From: Thermoproteota archaeon
GTDB lineage: Archaea > Korarchaeota > Korarchaeia > Korarchaeales > Korarchaeaceae
Assembly: GCA_027491735.1 (NCBI GenBank)
Contig: JAOZGP010000026.1
Coordinates: 1-49,345 of the forward strand
Direction: 5' to 3'
Length of the DNA stretch: 49,345 nucleotides
A program made the position numbers and the translations under genes. Position 1 is the stretch's first letter. Each line of letters starts with the position of its first letter. The notes under the pieces are model-generated. The model did no database searches, had not been told where the DNA came from, and worked only from the letters and a program-made list of their open reading frames with translations. Below are positions 31,897 through 40,537 of the stretch, one piece after another.

Positions 31897-32122
31897 TCAC
31901 CTAACTCTTATGCCTAAGCCGGTTATAAAAATCTTCCCGAGATTAGGTTAAACTAATTAATCAAAGAGGCTGGAAACGAGAGCTACGGTCTTTAAAGCAA
32001 CTCTTTTAGCTGAAGGCTGATCAAAACCGAATTTTTCTTGACAGAGCACTTCCATTAGCTGCTGTGAAACCTAAGGATCAGAATCGTGGGAGGTAATTCA
32101 GAAAAGCGGTGTGGAGCTTCAT
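31897..32122. other. Intergenic gap upstream of the HTH regulator
   Basis: About 226 bp, A+T-richer than its surroundings. It holds the regulator's TATA (TTTTTATAA on minus, 31923-31931) and a stretch CTAATTAATC (31954-31963). I see no gene, RNA or terminator that stands out in the rest. Confidence 0.4.
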
Positions 32123-32470
32123 CTACCTAAAATGAACCGAGATTACCTTTTTAACAACCGATTCTATATCACAATCACTCAAAACCTTAGTTTTAACCTT
32201 TTTTAAGTCTTCTGCAATTTCTACGGCTGCTAGATGGTAGCAGAAGGCCCTCTCACCTCTAAGCAGAACATTGATCGTAAAATCAGGGCACATGCAGTAT
32301 TTTCCGCGAATGACCAAGTAATCACCCCTCTCTCCCTTCACCACATAGAAAGAGAGACCTGAGGGTTGGAAAACGTACTTTGTGATGAGACTTGAGTTGA
32401 CAACTCTCTCAAGCTTTCTCACGCTTTCTTTAGGCAGCTTTTCAATCAACTTATAGTACCTCTCCCTCAT
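32123..32470 (-). CDS. Small SWIM zinc-finger protein
   Basis: 115 aa with a SWIM motif: YCMCPDF (CxC) followed 17 residues later by FCYHLAA (CxH). Archaeal SWIM proteins of this size are known near RadA-type recombinases and are compared with Sws1 of the eukaryotic Shu complex, which suggests DNA repair or DNA/protein binding, but this gene has no such neighbour here. Start ATG 32470. It faces the metallophosphoesterase gene with about 60 bp between. Confidence 0.75.
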   Translation of the reverse strand: MRERYYKLIEKLPKESVRKLERVVNSSLITKYVFQPSGLSFYVVKGERGDYLVIRGKYCMCPDFTINVLLRGERAFCYHLAAVEIAEDLKKVKTKVLSDCDIESVVKKVISVHFR

Positions 32471-32529
32471 CGGCCCTTCAAACTCATCGAATGAAAGGTT
32501 AAGTTAAAAGATCATCAGCGGAAAAGTTC

Positions 32530-33249
32530 TTGGTGACAGAGCTAGAAATCCTTTGGGGAAACCCTGCCGTCATGATAAGGTATGACATTAATTACTTGGT
32601 GGTCGCCGACACACATATAGGTTTTGAAAGAAAACTCGCCAAGGACGGGGTGTTCATACCTGATATATCAGATCGCATGGCCTCTCAGATAATACACCTC
32701 ATCGATAAACACTCTGCAGACACTCTTGTGATACTCGGGGATCTCAAGGAGAGCATAGGAGTCTCCTCATCCATCAGGGCTCATCTAACCAAATTCGTCG
32801 GTAAAATCACGGAGAGGGGAGTTAACATGATCCTGCTCAAAGGAAATCACGATGGATCGATAGAGACCCTTCTACCTAAGAAGGTTAAGATCATGCGCGA
32901 GCTAACCCTAGGGGACTTAGTCATGCTACACGGCCACGCTCACCCTCGAGGAGACGTACCTGAGGGAGCCTCTATTCTGACAGCTCATGTTCATCCTCGC
33001 TTCAGGAACCCCGACTTCAACAGAAGCGAAGGTGTCTTCGTTGTGGGCAAAGCTAGAACCGGCGGGAATTTTGTGCTCATGCCTGCCTTCAATCCCCTCC
33101 TTGGAGGAGTTCCTCTGAACAGCTACACTCCAGATGACGCGAGGCTGGGGGTGATCTTCTCTGAGAGATACGCTGACATCAACAGCTCAACAGTTCTCTC
33201 CATTGATGGATCGTGCCTTGGTACTCTCATCTATGGTCGAAGAGCGTGA
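32530..33249 (+). CDS. Metallophosphoesterase (Icc/COG1407-like)
   Basis: Calcineurin-like dimetal phosphoesterase. All motifs are visible: VVADTHIGFE (DxH), ILGDLKES (GDxx), LLKGNHDG (GNHD), LHGHAHP and TAHVHPRF. 239 aa matches archaeal COG1407 proteins, thought to act on nucleic acid or nucleotide phosphoesters and often found near Lhr-type helicases. The start is TTG 32530 or GTG 32533; there is no strong Shine-Dalgarno, which suggests a leaderless transcript. Confidence 0.88.
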   Translation: MVTELEILWGNPAVMIRYDINYLVVADTHIGFERKLAKDGVFIPDISDRMASQIIHLIDKHSADTLVILGDLKESIGVSSSIRAHLTKFVGKITERGVNMILLKGNHDGSIETLLPKKVKIMRELTLGDLVMLHGHAHPRGDVPEGASILTAHVHPRFRNPDFNRSEGVFVVGKARTGGNFVLMPAFNPLLGGVPLNSYTPDDARLGVIFSERYADINSSTVLSIDGSCLGTLIYGRRA

Positions 33250-33525
33250 GCTCGTGCTCTTACGTTCCTTCTCTCGCGCAAGACCTCCGACATGAAGGTC
33301 TGCGAGGTCGGGCCTTATCTGAGGTTTTACATCTTGAATTCATGGCTCTTTGGGCGTATGTTACATCTCTCGTTAGGGCATGGGCTGCGGAGGATTGTTT
33401 ACTCTCAAAGGTGCTTGGACCTAGTCACTCCGCGCCCCCTTGGGAGGAGAGAAAGAGTTTGCAGGCAGTGGGAAGATAATTTTTTAATTCTCCAAGGAAC
33501 CTGAACGTCAACCCTGGGACTTCTG
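33250..33525. other. Gap between metallophosphoesterase and FAD dehydrogenase
   Basis: About 276 bp. Frames of 70-88 codons are open here but have no family likeness and odd composition. Local inverted repeats include GACCT/AGGTC and CCGAC/GTCGG around 33280-33315. A TATA-like ATTTTTTAATTC (33479-33490) lies before the next gene. It may hold an RNA gene or a gene remnant; nothing is certain. Confidence 0.4.
33479..33490 (+). promoter_or_regulatory. TATA box of the FAD-dependent dehydrogenase
   Basis: ATTTTTTAATTC, with a start site expected near 33511 and a leader of about 15 bases before TTG 33526. Confidence 0.45.
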
Positions 33526-34920
33526 TTGCGCGAGAGCTGGGATGTCATCATCGTTGGAGCAGGTCCAACTGGGCTCTTTACCGCTCTAGAGGTGAAAAAG
33601 CTAGCTCCAAATGCTCAGGTTCTGATAGTAGAGATGGGGCACGATCTGGAGCAGCGAAGATGTCCCAGGAGAGTCAGAGGCAGATGCATACAGTGTCAGC
33701 CCTGTAATGTGTTATCTGGTTTTGGGGGGGCGGGGGCATTCAGTGATGGAAAGCTCAATCTTACTAAGGACGTGGGTGGTGATCTAGCAGAAATAGTCGG
33801 AGATAAAGTGGTTAATCAGCTTATAGAATACGTGGACTCAATTTACATTTCGCTTGGGGCTCCTTCAAAAATCTTTGGTGCCGATCACGAGGTTGTGGAG
33901 CAACTCCGCAAGAAAGCATATAGAGCAGGGATGATGCTGGTTCCCTTCAAAATAAGACACATGGGAACCGACGGCGGCTATAAGGTCCTAAAAAACTTTA
34001 GAAAGATGCTGATAGAGGACGGAGTGGAGTTCTACTTCAGTTCTGAGGTAAAAAACATTGTTATAGAGGACGGGCGAGCTGTCGGTGTTAAACTACAGGA
34101 TGGAAGGGAAATTCGAGCTAAATATGTAGTTGTGTCCCCAGGTAGAGTTGGGACACGATGGCTTGTGGAGGAGGCAAAAAGAATAGGCGTCAAAGTTGAG
34201 GGTGGAACTGTGGATATAGGAGTCAGGGTTGAGGTGCTCGCTGATGTCATGGAGGAGTTCACCAGCGTGCTCTACGAGCCCAAGCTCGTATATTACAGCA
34301 AAACATTTGACGATAAGCTTCGGATCTTCTGCGTTAACCCTGGCGGGGAGGTGACCACCGAATCCTACTGGGGAATAGTTACAGTGAACGGAATGTCTCG
34401 TGAGGATAAACACACGGAGAACACGAACTTCGCCATTCTGGTCACGACGAAATTCACCTATCCCTATAAAGACACTATTTCATATGCTCTTGATATAGCA
34501 AGGCTTGCTAATAACATAGCCGGTAATCAACCGATAATACAAAGGCTCGGTGATCTTCTCAAGGGGAGAAGATCTACTCCGGAGAGGATCTCCAGAAGCA
34601 TAATAAAGCCCACCCTCGAGGAGGCAGTCCCAGGAGATCTAAGCTTTGTCTTCCCATATAGGTATCTCGTGGACATAATAGAGATGTTAGAGGCCATGAA
34701 CAATATAATGCCTGGAGTTTTCAGTAGCCACACTCTTCTGTACGGCGTGGAGCTCAAACTTCATACAGCTAAGCTAAACCTGAAGCCTAATCTAGAAACC
34801 AAGGAAGTGGCCAACTTATATGCCGGTGGAGATGCAGCAGGTGTGTCTAGAGGATTGATACAAGCCTCTTGCTCTGGAGTTATGATTGGAAGAGATATAG
34901 GCAAGCGTTTAATTTCCTAG
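33526..34920 (+). CDS. FAD-dependent dehydrogenase (COG2509 family)
   Basis: N-terminal Rossmann FAD-binding loop VIIVGAGPTGLFTALEV, a Cys-rich segment CPRRVRGRCIQCQPCNVLSG (four cysteines, also seen in relatives), GFGGAGAFSDGKLNL, and C-terminal NLYAGGDAAGVSRGLIQASCSGVMIG that closes the FAD site. 464 aa. The family is widespread but uncharacterised; substrate unknown. TTG 33526 begins MRESWDVIIVGAG, right at the Rossmann strand, so the start is sound. Its end is about 110 bp before rpl14. Confidence 0.88.
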   Translation: MRESWDVIIVGAGPTGLFTALEVKKLAPNAQVLIVEMGHDLEQRRCPRRVRGRCIQCQPCNVLSGFGGAGAFSDGKLNLTKDVGGDLAEIVGDKVVNQLIEYVDSIYISLGAPSKIFGADHEVVEQLRKKAYRAGMMLVPFKIRHMGTDGGYKVLKNFRKMLIEDGVEFYFSSEVKNIVIEDGRAVGVKLQDGREIRAKYVVVSPGRVGTRWLVEEAKRIGVKVEGGTVDIGVRVEVLADVMEEFTSVLYEPKLVYYSKTFDDKLRIFCVNPGGEVTTESYWGIVTVNGMSREDKHTENTNFAILVTTKFTYPYKDTISYALDIARLANNIAGNQPIIQRLGDLLKGRRSTPERISRSIIKPTLEEAVPGDLSFVFPYRYLVDIIEMLEAMNNIMPGVFSSHTLLYGVELKLHTAKLNLKPNLETKEVANLYAGGDAAGVSRGLIQASCSGVMIGRDIGKRLIS

Positions 34921-34972
34921 ATGATCGTGGGGGTCTTTTCCTCCAACTCCAGGTTGATCGACCTCCCTCTGA

Positions 34973-34985
34973 AATTTTTTATAGG
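34973..34985 (+). promoter_or_regulatory. TATA box of the rpl14 operon
   Basis: AAATTTTTTATAG, with a start site expected near 35006; drives the long ribosomal operon that begins at 35031. Confidence 0.55.
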
Positions 34986-35030
34986 CAGCTCAGGTTGAGG
35001 CAGTAGGGTTTAACACAAGAGGAGATCGGG

Positions 35031-35459
35031 ATGGCCAGAAGGTCAATACGAAGGAGAAAGATCAAGGGAGTAAAACCGAAGGTATCTAGGGGTCTCCCTG
35101 TGATGGCCAAGGTAAAATGTGCAGACAACACTGGAGCTAAGGTTCTGCAGATAATAGGTGTCATCGGCTACAAAGGTAGGAAAGGAAGAATACCAGCGGC
35201 TAGTGTGGGGGATATGGTGTCTGTGGTCGTGAAACAGGGCAAATATGAACTGATGCACACTCCCCACAAGGCAGTCATAATAAGGCAGAGGAAGCCCTAC
35301 AGAAGGAAGTCCGGTCAGTGGGTTTGCTTCGAGGACAATGCCGCTATTCTAGTAAACGACGATGCTACTCCGAAAGGATCTGAGGTCAAGGGACCGATAG
35401 CTAGGGAAGCCATAGAAAAGTGGCCCGTCCTGAGCTCCATTTCCGCTATAGTGATTTAA
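35031..35459 (+). CDS. rpl14: 50S ribosomal protein L14 (uL14)
   Basis: Intersubunit-face protein. [19 protein letters not shown] is the family hallmark; [18 protein letters not shown] text ([14 protein letters not shown]) and [12 protein letters not shown] follow. 142 aa. ATG 35031 is preceded by GAGGAGATCGGG. It now begins an operon, whereas in most archaea it directly follows rps17. Confidence 0.96.
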   Translation: MARRSIRRRKIKGVKPKVSRGLPVMAKVKCADNTGAKVLQIIGVIGYKGRKGRIPAASVGDMVSVVVKQGKYELMHTPHKAVIIRQRKPYRRKSGQWVCFEDNAAILVNDDATPKGSEVKGPIAREAIEKWPVLSSISAIVI

Positions 35460-35476
35460 AAGGAGGGTGATGAGGT

Positions 35477-35998
35477 ATGGTTATAACTTCAGCGAAGCCT
35501 TCAAAGCAGAGGAGGTATCTTTACAATGCACCCTATCATCACAGAGGAAAGATAATGTCCGCTCACCTCTCAAGGAGGCTCAGAGAGAAATATGGCGTAA
35601 GGTCCCTTCCTCTGGCGAAGGGTGATAAAGTTAGGATTCTAAGAGGTGATCCTAAGATAAAACTTAAGGAGGGAAAAGTAGCTAGGGTAGACAGGAAAAA
35701 ATACAGGATCTTTGTGGAAGGGGTCACCAGAAAAAAGACCGATGGCACCGAGATATTTATCCCCATTCATCCCTCAAATGTCGAGATAATAGATTTAAAC
35801 CTGAAAGACAAGATGAGACTTAAGATCCTCGAGAGGAAGACCAAGGGACCTGGTGAAGAAATAAAAGAGGCTCTTGAGGAGGTTAAAAGTGAATCGAAAG
35901 CATTAGAAGAGAGGAAAGAGTTGGAAACTTCTGGGGAGACCCAGGAAGGATCCGGTAAGCGATCTTCAGAAGATAATAGAGTTGTGGAGGGATCTTGA
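35477..35998 (+). CDS. rpl24: 50S ribosomal protein L24 (uL24) with long tail
   Basis: Assembly initiator of the large subunit. [20 protein letters not shown] is the archaeal start, then the KOW motif [21 protein letters not shown] and the conserved [15 protein letters not shown]. After residue 118 the protein carries a C-terminal extension of about 50 residues rich in Glu, Lys and Ser, longer than in usual archaeal uL24 (about 120 aa). GGAGGGTGATGAGGT provides the ribosome-binding site. Confidence 0.94.
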   Translation: MVITSAKPSKQRRYLYNAPYHHRGKIMSAHLSRRLREKYGVRSLPLAKGDKVRILRGDPKIKLKEGKVARVDRKKYRIFVEGVTRKKTDGTEIFIPIHPSNVEIIDLNLKDKMRLKILERKTKGPGEEIKEALEEVKSESKALEERKELETSGETQEGSGKRSSEDNRVVEGS

Positions 35999-36714
35999 TG
36001 GCTAATAAAGGTGGTGCCAGGAAGCTCAAAAGACTTGCTGCCCCCAGATTCTGGTCCGTGGAGAGGAAGACCTTTAAGTGGGTGGTTAAGCCGAGGCCAG
36101 GTCCTCATCCACTAAGGCTCGCGATACCTCTTCTCCTGGTCGTGAGGGATATCCTCAGACTGGCGAATACCGCTTCCGAAGCTAAGAAGGTAATTCACAG
36201 GAGGAAGATCCTCGTCGATGGGCGTCCTAGGTGGGATCCAAAATTCCCTGTAGGGATCATGGACGTCATATCAATACCTGAGATGGGGAAACACTATAGG
36301 ATAACCTCAGATCCTTACAAGGTACTGAAACTGGTCGAGATACCTGAAGGGGATGCAGATCACAAGATATCAAAGGTCATAAGGAAAACAACATACATCA
36401 GAGGAAGAATTCAGATAACAACACACGATGGAAAGAACTTCTTGCTGGATCAAGGCTCAGGGATTGAGCGTTGCAGGGTAGGAGATTCCATACACATAGC
36501 TCTTCCATCCTTCGAAGTAAGGGATGTATTTCCCCTCAGGGGGGGAGCTCCGGTTCTGGTAGTCGGTGGTAAGAGAGCTGGCTATGTGGGGTTTGTTGAA
36601 AAAATAGCAGACCTCATCGAGATAAGAGACCTAAAAGATCCTGGTCTGATGTATAGAGCTCTGGCCAAGAACGTCATAGTTCTTGGAGTAAAAGAACCTG
36701 TGGTAAGGACCTAA
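35998..36714 (+). CDS. rps4e: 30S ribosomal protein S4e (eS4)
   Basis: Archaeal/eukaryotic S4e: LKRLAAPRFWSVERK start, S4-type RNA-binding region (HRRKILVDGRPRWDPKFPVG), then the central S4e domain with YRITSDPYKVLKLVEI and C-terminal KOW-like region (VLVVGGKRAGYVGFVEKI). ATG 35998 overlaps the rpl24 TGA by one base. 238 aa, normal. Confidence 0.95.
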   Translation: MANKGGARKLKRLAAPRFWSVERKTFKWVVKPRPGPHPLRLAIPLLLVVRDILRLANTASEAKKVIHRRKILVDGRPRWDPKFPVGIMDVISIPEMGKHYRITSDPYKVLKLVEIPEGDADHKISKVIRKTTYIRGRIQITTHDGKNFLLDQGSGIERCRVGDSIHIALPSFEVRDVFPLRGGAPVLVVGGKRAGYVGFVEKIADLIEIRDLKDPGLMYRALAKNVIVLGVKEPVVRT

Positions 36715-36730
36715 TTTCCGGGGGATTGAG

Positions 36731-37288
36731 ATGAGCGTGACAGGTTTGGAGAAGTTCGAAAGTTTCGATAAACTCTGGTCCAGGAACCCGATGCTTCGTC
36801 CTAGAATCGGTCATGTGGTGCTCAATATATGTGTTGGTTCTGGAGGAGAAGAGCTACAGAGGGCTGCTAAAGTTCTGGAAGAGTTATCGGGGCAGAAACC
36901 CTCATTTAGAAACGCTAAGAGAACTATAAAGGAATTCGGTATAAGGAAAGGACTTCCTATAGCAGTTATGGTCACGCTTAGGGGCAGAAAGGCTTACGAT
37001 GTACTGAACAGAGTTGCTGAAGCCATTGAAAGGACGATAAAGGCAAGCTCCTTTGATGAGCTCGGTAATTTTGCCTTTGGGATAAAGGAGCACATCGACA
37101 TACCGGGCATGAAATATAGATCCGATGTAGGCGTCTTTGGAATGGACATAATAGTCTCCTTGGAAAGACCGGGCATGAGGATTACGCGTAGGAGAATAAA
37201 GAAGAGCAAGGTGCCTAAGAGGCATAGGTTGACGAGGGAGGAAGGCATAGCATTTGCCGTGAGGCATCTGAACCTTAAGGTTATATAG
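36731..37288 (+). CDS. rpl5: 50S ribosomal protein L5 (uL5)
   Basis: 5S rRNA-binding protein of the central protuberance. PRIGHVVLNICVGSGGEEL, LSGQKPSFRNAKRTIKEFGI, and KEHIDIPGMKYRSDVGVFGM fit the archaeal family. 185 aa. ATG 36731 follows GGGGGATTGAG. Only 3 bp separate it from the open frame of rps14. Confidence 0.95.
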   Translation: MSVTGLEKFESFDKLWSRNPMLRPRIGHVVLNICVGSGGEELQRAAKVLEELSGQKPSFRNAKRTIKEFGIRKGLPIAVMVTLRGRKAYDVLNRVAEAIERTIKASSFDELGNFAFGIKEHIDIPGMKYRSDVGVFGMDIIVSLERPGMRITRRRIKKSKVPKRHRLTREEGIAFAVRHLNLKVI

Positions 37289-37318
37289 GGTTTGAGCTCT
37301 ATGGGGGTTGATGGATAT

Positions 37319-37477
37319 ATGAGTCAGGAGAAAGCCAGGAAGAGGGGAAAGGGCACTTACGTCTGTAGAAGGTGCGGAAGAGTAGGTTACGGAATAATAA
37401 GGAAGTATGACCTCTACCTGTGCAGATCGTGTTTCATAGAGGTAGCATCCTCCATGGGGTGGAGGAAGTACGAGTAA
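37319..37477 (+). CDS. rps14: 30S ribosomal protein S14, zinc type (uS14)
   Basis: Small zinc-binding head protein. The two pairs VCRRCGR and LCRSCFIE give the four zinc ligands; it ends MGWRKYE, the family's typical end. From ATG 37319 the protein is 52 aa, close to the archaeal norm, and GGGGGTTGAT lies 5-6 bases upstream. Other in-frame starts are 37301 and 37292, giving up to 61 aa. Confidence 0.93.
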   Translation: MSQEKARKRGKGTYVCRRCGRVGYGIIRKYDLYLCRSCFIEVASSMGWRKYE

Positions 37478-37490
37478 GAGGTGATCCCAA

Positions 37491-37880
37491 ATGACTCTCC
37501 TGGATCCACTGGCAGATGCCCTTACCGCCATATCCAACGCCTCGGCTGTCGGTAAGCGAGAGATCACCGTGAGGATAGCCTCCAAGCTTTTGGGGAATGT
37601 GTTAAAGATATTACAGGATGAGGGATACATAGGAGAGTTTGAGTACGTAGAAGGCAGGGGCGGGGCCTTTAAGGCGGAACTGCTTGGAAGGATCAACAAG
37701 ATAGGTGCGATAAAGCCGAGGTTCAGTGTTAAAAAGGATGAATTTGAGTACTGGGAGAGAAGGTACCTACCGGCATCGAACGTGGGAGTTCTGATAGTCT
37801 CAACGCCTCAGGGAGTGATGACTCATAGGGAGGCGAAGAGGAGGGGTATAGGAGGAGTTCTCATAGCTTACTGCTACTGA
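37491..37880 (+). CDS. rps8: 30S ribosomal protein S8 (uS8)
   Basis: Binds the central 16S domain. [20 protein letters not shown] at the N-terminus, [19 protein letters not shown], and the C-terminal [25 protein letters not shown] (read in part) are characteristic. 129 aa. GAGGTGATC stands 6 bases before ATG 37491. Confidence 0.96.
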   Translation: MTLLDPLADALTAISNASAVGKREITVRIASKLLGNVLKILQDEGYIGEFEYVEGRGGAFKAELLGRINKIGAIKPRFSVKKDEFEYWERRYLPASNVGVLIVSTPQGVMTHREAKRRGIGGVLIAYCY

Positions 37881-37893
37881 GGAGGGAATTCTC

Positions 37894-38454
37894 ATGCGCT
37901 ATCCTAGAGTTGCTCTTGTATCTTTCTCTAAGGAGGTTTCGATACCTGAAGGGGTCAAAGTCTCGGTTGAAGGAGATAAAGTGACTGTTGAGGGCCCAAA
38001 AGGCAAGCTTGAGAGGAGGTATATGCCCGAATTCATTGATATATCTGTAGAGAAAGATGTGGTTCGTTTGACCACTTATGGCAGGAGAAAGTTCAATAGA
38101 GCCTACTTAGGTACTTGCACTGCTCACATAAGGAACATGATAAGAGGTGTCACCGAGGGATTCAAGAGAGAAATGATAGTTGCCTTCGCCCACTTTCCGG
38201 TGAGGGTAGAAGTTGATGAATCCAAGAAACTGGTTCTAATAAAGAATTTCTTGGGGGGGCGGTCCGTCAGGACCGCCAAGATAGTCGGGGAGGTTAAGGT
38301 TACTGTGAAGGACGACAGGTTGATAATAGAGGGCATCTCCAAAGAGGACGTGTGTCAGACGGCCGCCAACATAAGGCAAGCTACGAGGATAAAGAGGAAG
38401 GACCCAAGGGTCTTCCAGGATGGTATATACGTTGTTCCGGAGGGTATGTCATGA
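37894..38454 (+). CDS. rpl6: 50S ribosomal protein L6 (uL6)
   Basis: Two L6 repeats near the GTPase centre. IPEGVKVSVEGDKVTVEGPK, GTCTAHIRNMIRGVTEGF and the second repeat ending KEDVCQTAANIRQATRIKRK with DPRVFQDGIYVV match archaeal uL6. 186 aa. GAGGAGGGAATT precedes ATG 37894. The stop overlaps the rpl32e start (ATGA). Confidence 0.96.
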   Translation: MRYPRVALVSFSKEVSIPEGVKVSVEGDKVTVEGPKGKLERRYMPEFIDISVEKDVVRLTTYGRRKFNRAYLGTCTAHIRNMIRGVTEGFKREMIVAFAHFPVRVEVDESKKLVLIKNFLGGRSVRTAKIVGEVKVTVKDDRLIIEGISKEDVCQTAANIRQATRIKRKDPRVFQDGIYVVPEGMS

Positions 38455-38858
38455 TAAGGGATCACAAGGAAGGTAGGAGGCTGATAAGGTCTCTGAAGAA
38501 GAGAAAACCCAGGTTCATAAACTTGGCCAGATATCAGCACAAGGCTTGTGTAAAGTCCTGGAGGAGACCCAGGGGAATAGATAACAAACAAAGGCTTAAG
38601 CTGAAGAGCAGACCAAAGCTTCCTAGTAAGGGATACAAGAACCCAGAGAAGATTCGAGGGCTCCATCCTTCTGGCAGGATCCCTGTCAGGATCGAGAACC
38701 TCTCTCAACTCGAGGAGGCGGTGAAAAAATATGGATCCGACAGGATAATAATTTACATATCAGGGACGGTGGGCAGAAGAAAGAGGCAGCAGATAGTGGA
38801 GCTTGGAAGGTCCTTAGACGTGAGATTTGCAAATGTAAGCATAGCGGAGGTGTCATGA
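38451..38858 (+). CDS. rpl32e: 50S ribosomal protein L32e (eL32)
   Basis: Archaeal/eukaryotic L32e, about 135 aa: FINLARYQHKACVKSWRRPR, PSKGYKNPEKIRGLHPSG, then a C-terminal strand-rich part ending VGRRKRQQIVELGRSLDVRF. ATG 38451 overlaps the rpl6 stop. The frame is open back to 38352, but that part lies inside rpl6 and has no likeness to the family. Confidence 0.94.
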   Translation: MIRDHKEGRRLIRSLKKRKPRFINLARYQHKACVKSWRRPRGIDNKQRLKLKSRPKLPSKGYKNPEKIRGLHPSGRIPVRIENLSQLEEAVKKYGSDRIIIYISGTVGRRKRQQIVELGRSLDVRFANVSIAEVS

Positions 38859-38859
38859 A

Positions 38860-39297
38860 TTGAAACTTGACTATCAGAAGAGACTTGTTGCTTCTCTCTA
38901 TGGAGTCGGTGTGAGCCGAATCAGGTTTGATCCCGAGAGGCTGGAGGAAGTGGGTGAAGCAGTCACTCGTAGGGATATAGAGAGGCTGGTCAGGTCTGGA
39001 GCGATAACGATTCTTCCAAAGAAAGGGGTGAGTAGGGCAAGGGCCAGAACGAGAAAGAAAAAAAGGAAGAGTCCTGGAAGGAGAAAGGGAGGGAAGTACT
39101 CGAGGTTACCTCGGAAAACTAGGTGGATAAGGAGGATAAGGGCCTTAAGAAGGACCCTGAGGGAGCTCAGAAGCTCAGGGAAGATAGACTCAAAGACTTA
39201 CAGGTACTACTACAGGAGGCTAGCCTCCTTCAACAGCATTGCACATCTGAAGAGCTCACTAATTCGTGCCATGGAGGAGGTGAGAAAAATTGGCTAA
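38860..39297 (+). CDS. rpl19e: 50S ribosomal protein L19e (eL19)
   Basis: Very basic three-helix protein: LDYQKRLVASLYGVGVSRIR start, then RSGAITILPKKGVSRARART and a Lys/Arg-rich long helix with RKTRWIRRIRALRRTLRELR. 145 aa. Starts with TTG 38860, one base after the rpl32e stop, and overlaps rpl18 by 8 bases. Confidence 0.94.
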   Translation: MKLDYQKRLVASLYGVGVSRIRFDPERLEEVGEAVTRRDIERLVRSGAITILPKKGVSRARARTRKKKRKSPGRRKGGKYSRLPRKTRWIRRIRALRRTLRELRSSGKIDSKTYRYYYRRLASFNSIAHLKSSLIRAMEEVRKIG

Positions 39298-39880
39298 ATC
39301 CGGGAGATATAGGGTTTCAATGAGGAGAAGGCGTGAGGGTAAAACTGACTACCGAAGAAGGCTATCCCTTCTCAAAAGCGGTAGGACGAGACTGGTTGTC
39401 AGAAAAACCAATAGATATATAATAGCTCAATTTATTGAGTATAGTCCTAATGGCGATAAGGTCCTCTGCTACGCATGTTCAAAGGAGCTCGAAAGATATG
39501 GATGGAAGCATTCAAAGAAGAACGTGCCTGCTGCCTACCTAACCGGTTACTTAGCGGGTCTCAGGGCTGTAAGCAGGGGAATAACTTCTGCCATCTTGGA
39601 CATAGGGAGGCACCCATCAACCAAGGAATCCAGGATCTACGCTGCGCTGAAGGGATCTCTCGATGCGGGAGTCGACATTCCTCATAACGAGAGGATCTTA
39701 CCCAATATTGAGAGAATAAAGGGGAAGCACATAGCGAGTTATGCTACCTCCCTATCAGATGAAGATTTAAAAACGAAGTTCTCGGAACTTCTAAGGGCAG
39801 GTGCTGATCCCAGAATGATTCCAGAGGACTTCAGCTCGGTCCTCGAGAGGATAAAGGTTGAAGGGGGTAGTCATGAATGA
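39290..39880 (+). CDS. rpl18: 50S ribosomal protein L18 (uL18)
   Basis: 5S rRNA-binding protein of the archaeal (L5e-like) type, 196 aa. GRYRVSMRRRREGKTDYRRR start, LVVRKTNRYIIAQFIEYSP, NVPAAYLTGYLAGLRAVSRG, VDIPHNERILPNIERIKGKH. The start is TTG 39290 after GGAGGTGAG. Ends ATGA, overlapping rps5. Confidence 0.95.
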   Translation: MAKSGRYRVSMRRRREGKTDYRRRLSLLKSGRTRLVVRKTNRYIIAQFIEYSPNGDKVLCYACSKELERYGWKHSKKNVPAAYLTGYLAGLRAVSRGITSAILDIGRHPSTKESRIYAALKGSLDAGVDIPHNERILPNIERIKGKHIASYATSLSDEDLKTKFSELLRAGADPRMIPEDFSSVLERIKVEGGSHE

Positions 39881-40512
39881 GTTCAAGTTCAGCTCAGAAC
39901 CTTGAATGGATCCCGAGAACTAAACTAGGGATGTTGGTCGCTGAGGGTAAGATAAAGATGATAGATGAGATACTGAGGAGAGGAATACCGATAAAAGAAC
40001 CTGAGATAGTTGATGTACTCCTCCCAAACCTCAGAAAGGAGATAATAGAGATAAGGAGAGTTCAGAAACAAACTGATGCCGGTGAAATATCTAGGATAAG
40101 AACTGTTGTGGTGATTGGGGATGGAGAAAACTACATAGGGATAGGCAAAGGCAAGGGACGGGAGTTCAGAGCAGCATTTGGAGATGCCATAAAGGCGGCC
40201 AAACTTAACATAATAAAAGTTCGGAAAGGGTGTGGTTCTTGGGAGTGTGAGTGTGGAAGGCCTCACTCCATCCCGGCGGAGGTCCTCGGAAAGTCCGGAT
40301 CCGTTCGGGTTACTCTATTGCCTGCTCCTCGGGGCCTTGGGCTCGCCTGCAATGACACCGCTAAGATAATCCTCTCCTTAGCAGGAGTGAAGGACATAAG
40401 AATATTCTCTAAGGGCATGACCAAGAACAGGATGAACTACGCTCTTGCTGTCTATGACGCTCTGAAGAATCTCATGGCGATGAACCTACCTGGTGACTGG
40501 AGAACCCTCTGA
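39877..40512 (+). CDS. rps5: 30S ribosomal protein S5 (uS5)
   Basis: Ribosomal fidelity protein. S5 double-stranded-RNA-like domain: VVVIGDGENYIGIGKGKGRE, then the second domain SVRVTLLPAPRGLGLACND and VKDIRIFSKGMTKNRMNYAL. 211 aa. ATG 39877 overlaps the rpl18 stop. The segment CGSWECECGRPHSIP between the domains is typical of archaeal S5. Confidence 0.96.
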   Translation: MSSSSAQNLEWIPRTKLGMLVAEGKIKMIDEILRRGIPIKEPEIVDVLLPNLRKEIIEIRRVQKQTDAGEISRIRTVVVIGDGENYIGIGKGKGREFRAAFGDAIKAAKLNIIKVRKGCGSWECECGRPHSIPAEVLGKSGSVRVTLLPAPRGLGLACNDTAKIILSLAGVKDIRIFSKGMTKNRMNYALAVYDALKNLMAMNLPGDWRTL

Positions 40513-40537
40513 ACATGGTGGAGCAGGAGGTGTCTAT

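Noticed and set aside
32060..32125. C/D-box-like GATGAAG and two CTGA on the minus strand after the SWIM gene
   Set aside because: Box C is imperfect and no C' box is visible between the CTGA motifs.
33213..33504. Two overlapping open frames of 70-88 codons after the metallophosphoesterase
   Set aside because: No likeness to known proteins, no ribosome-binding site, and they overlap each other.
36902..37699. 265-codon open frame opposite rpl5, rps14 and rps8
   Set aside because: Spans three well-supported genes on the other strand and shows no domain.
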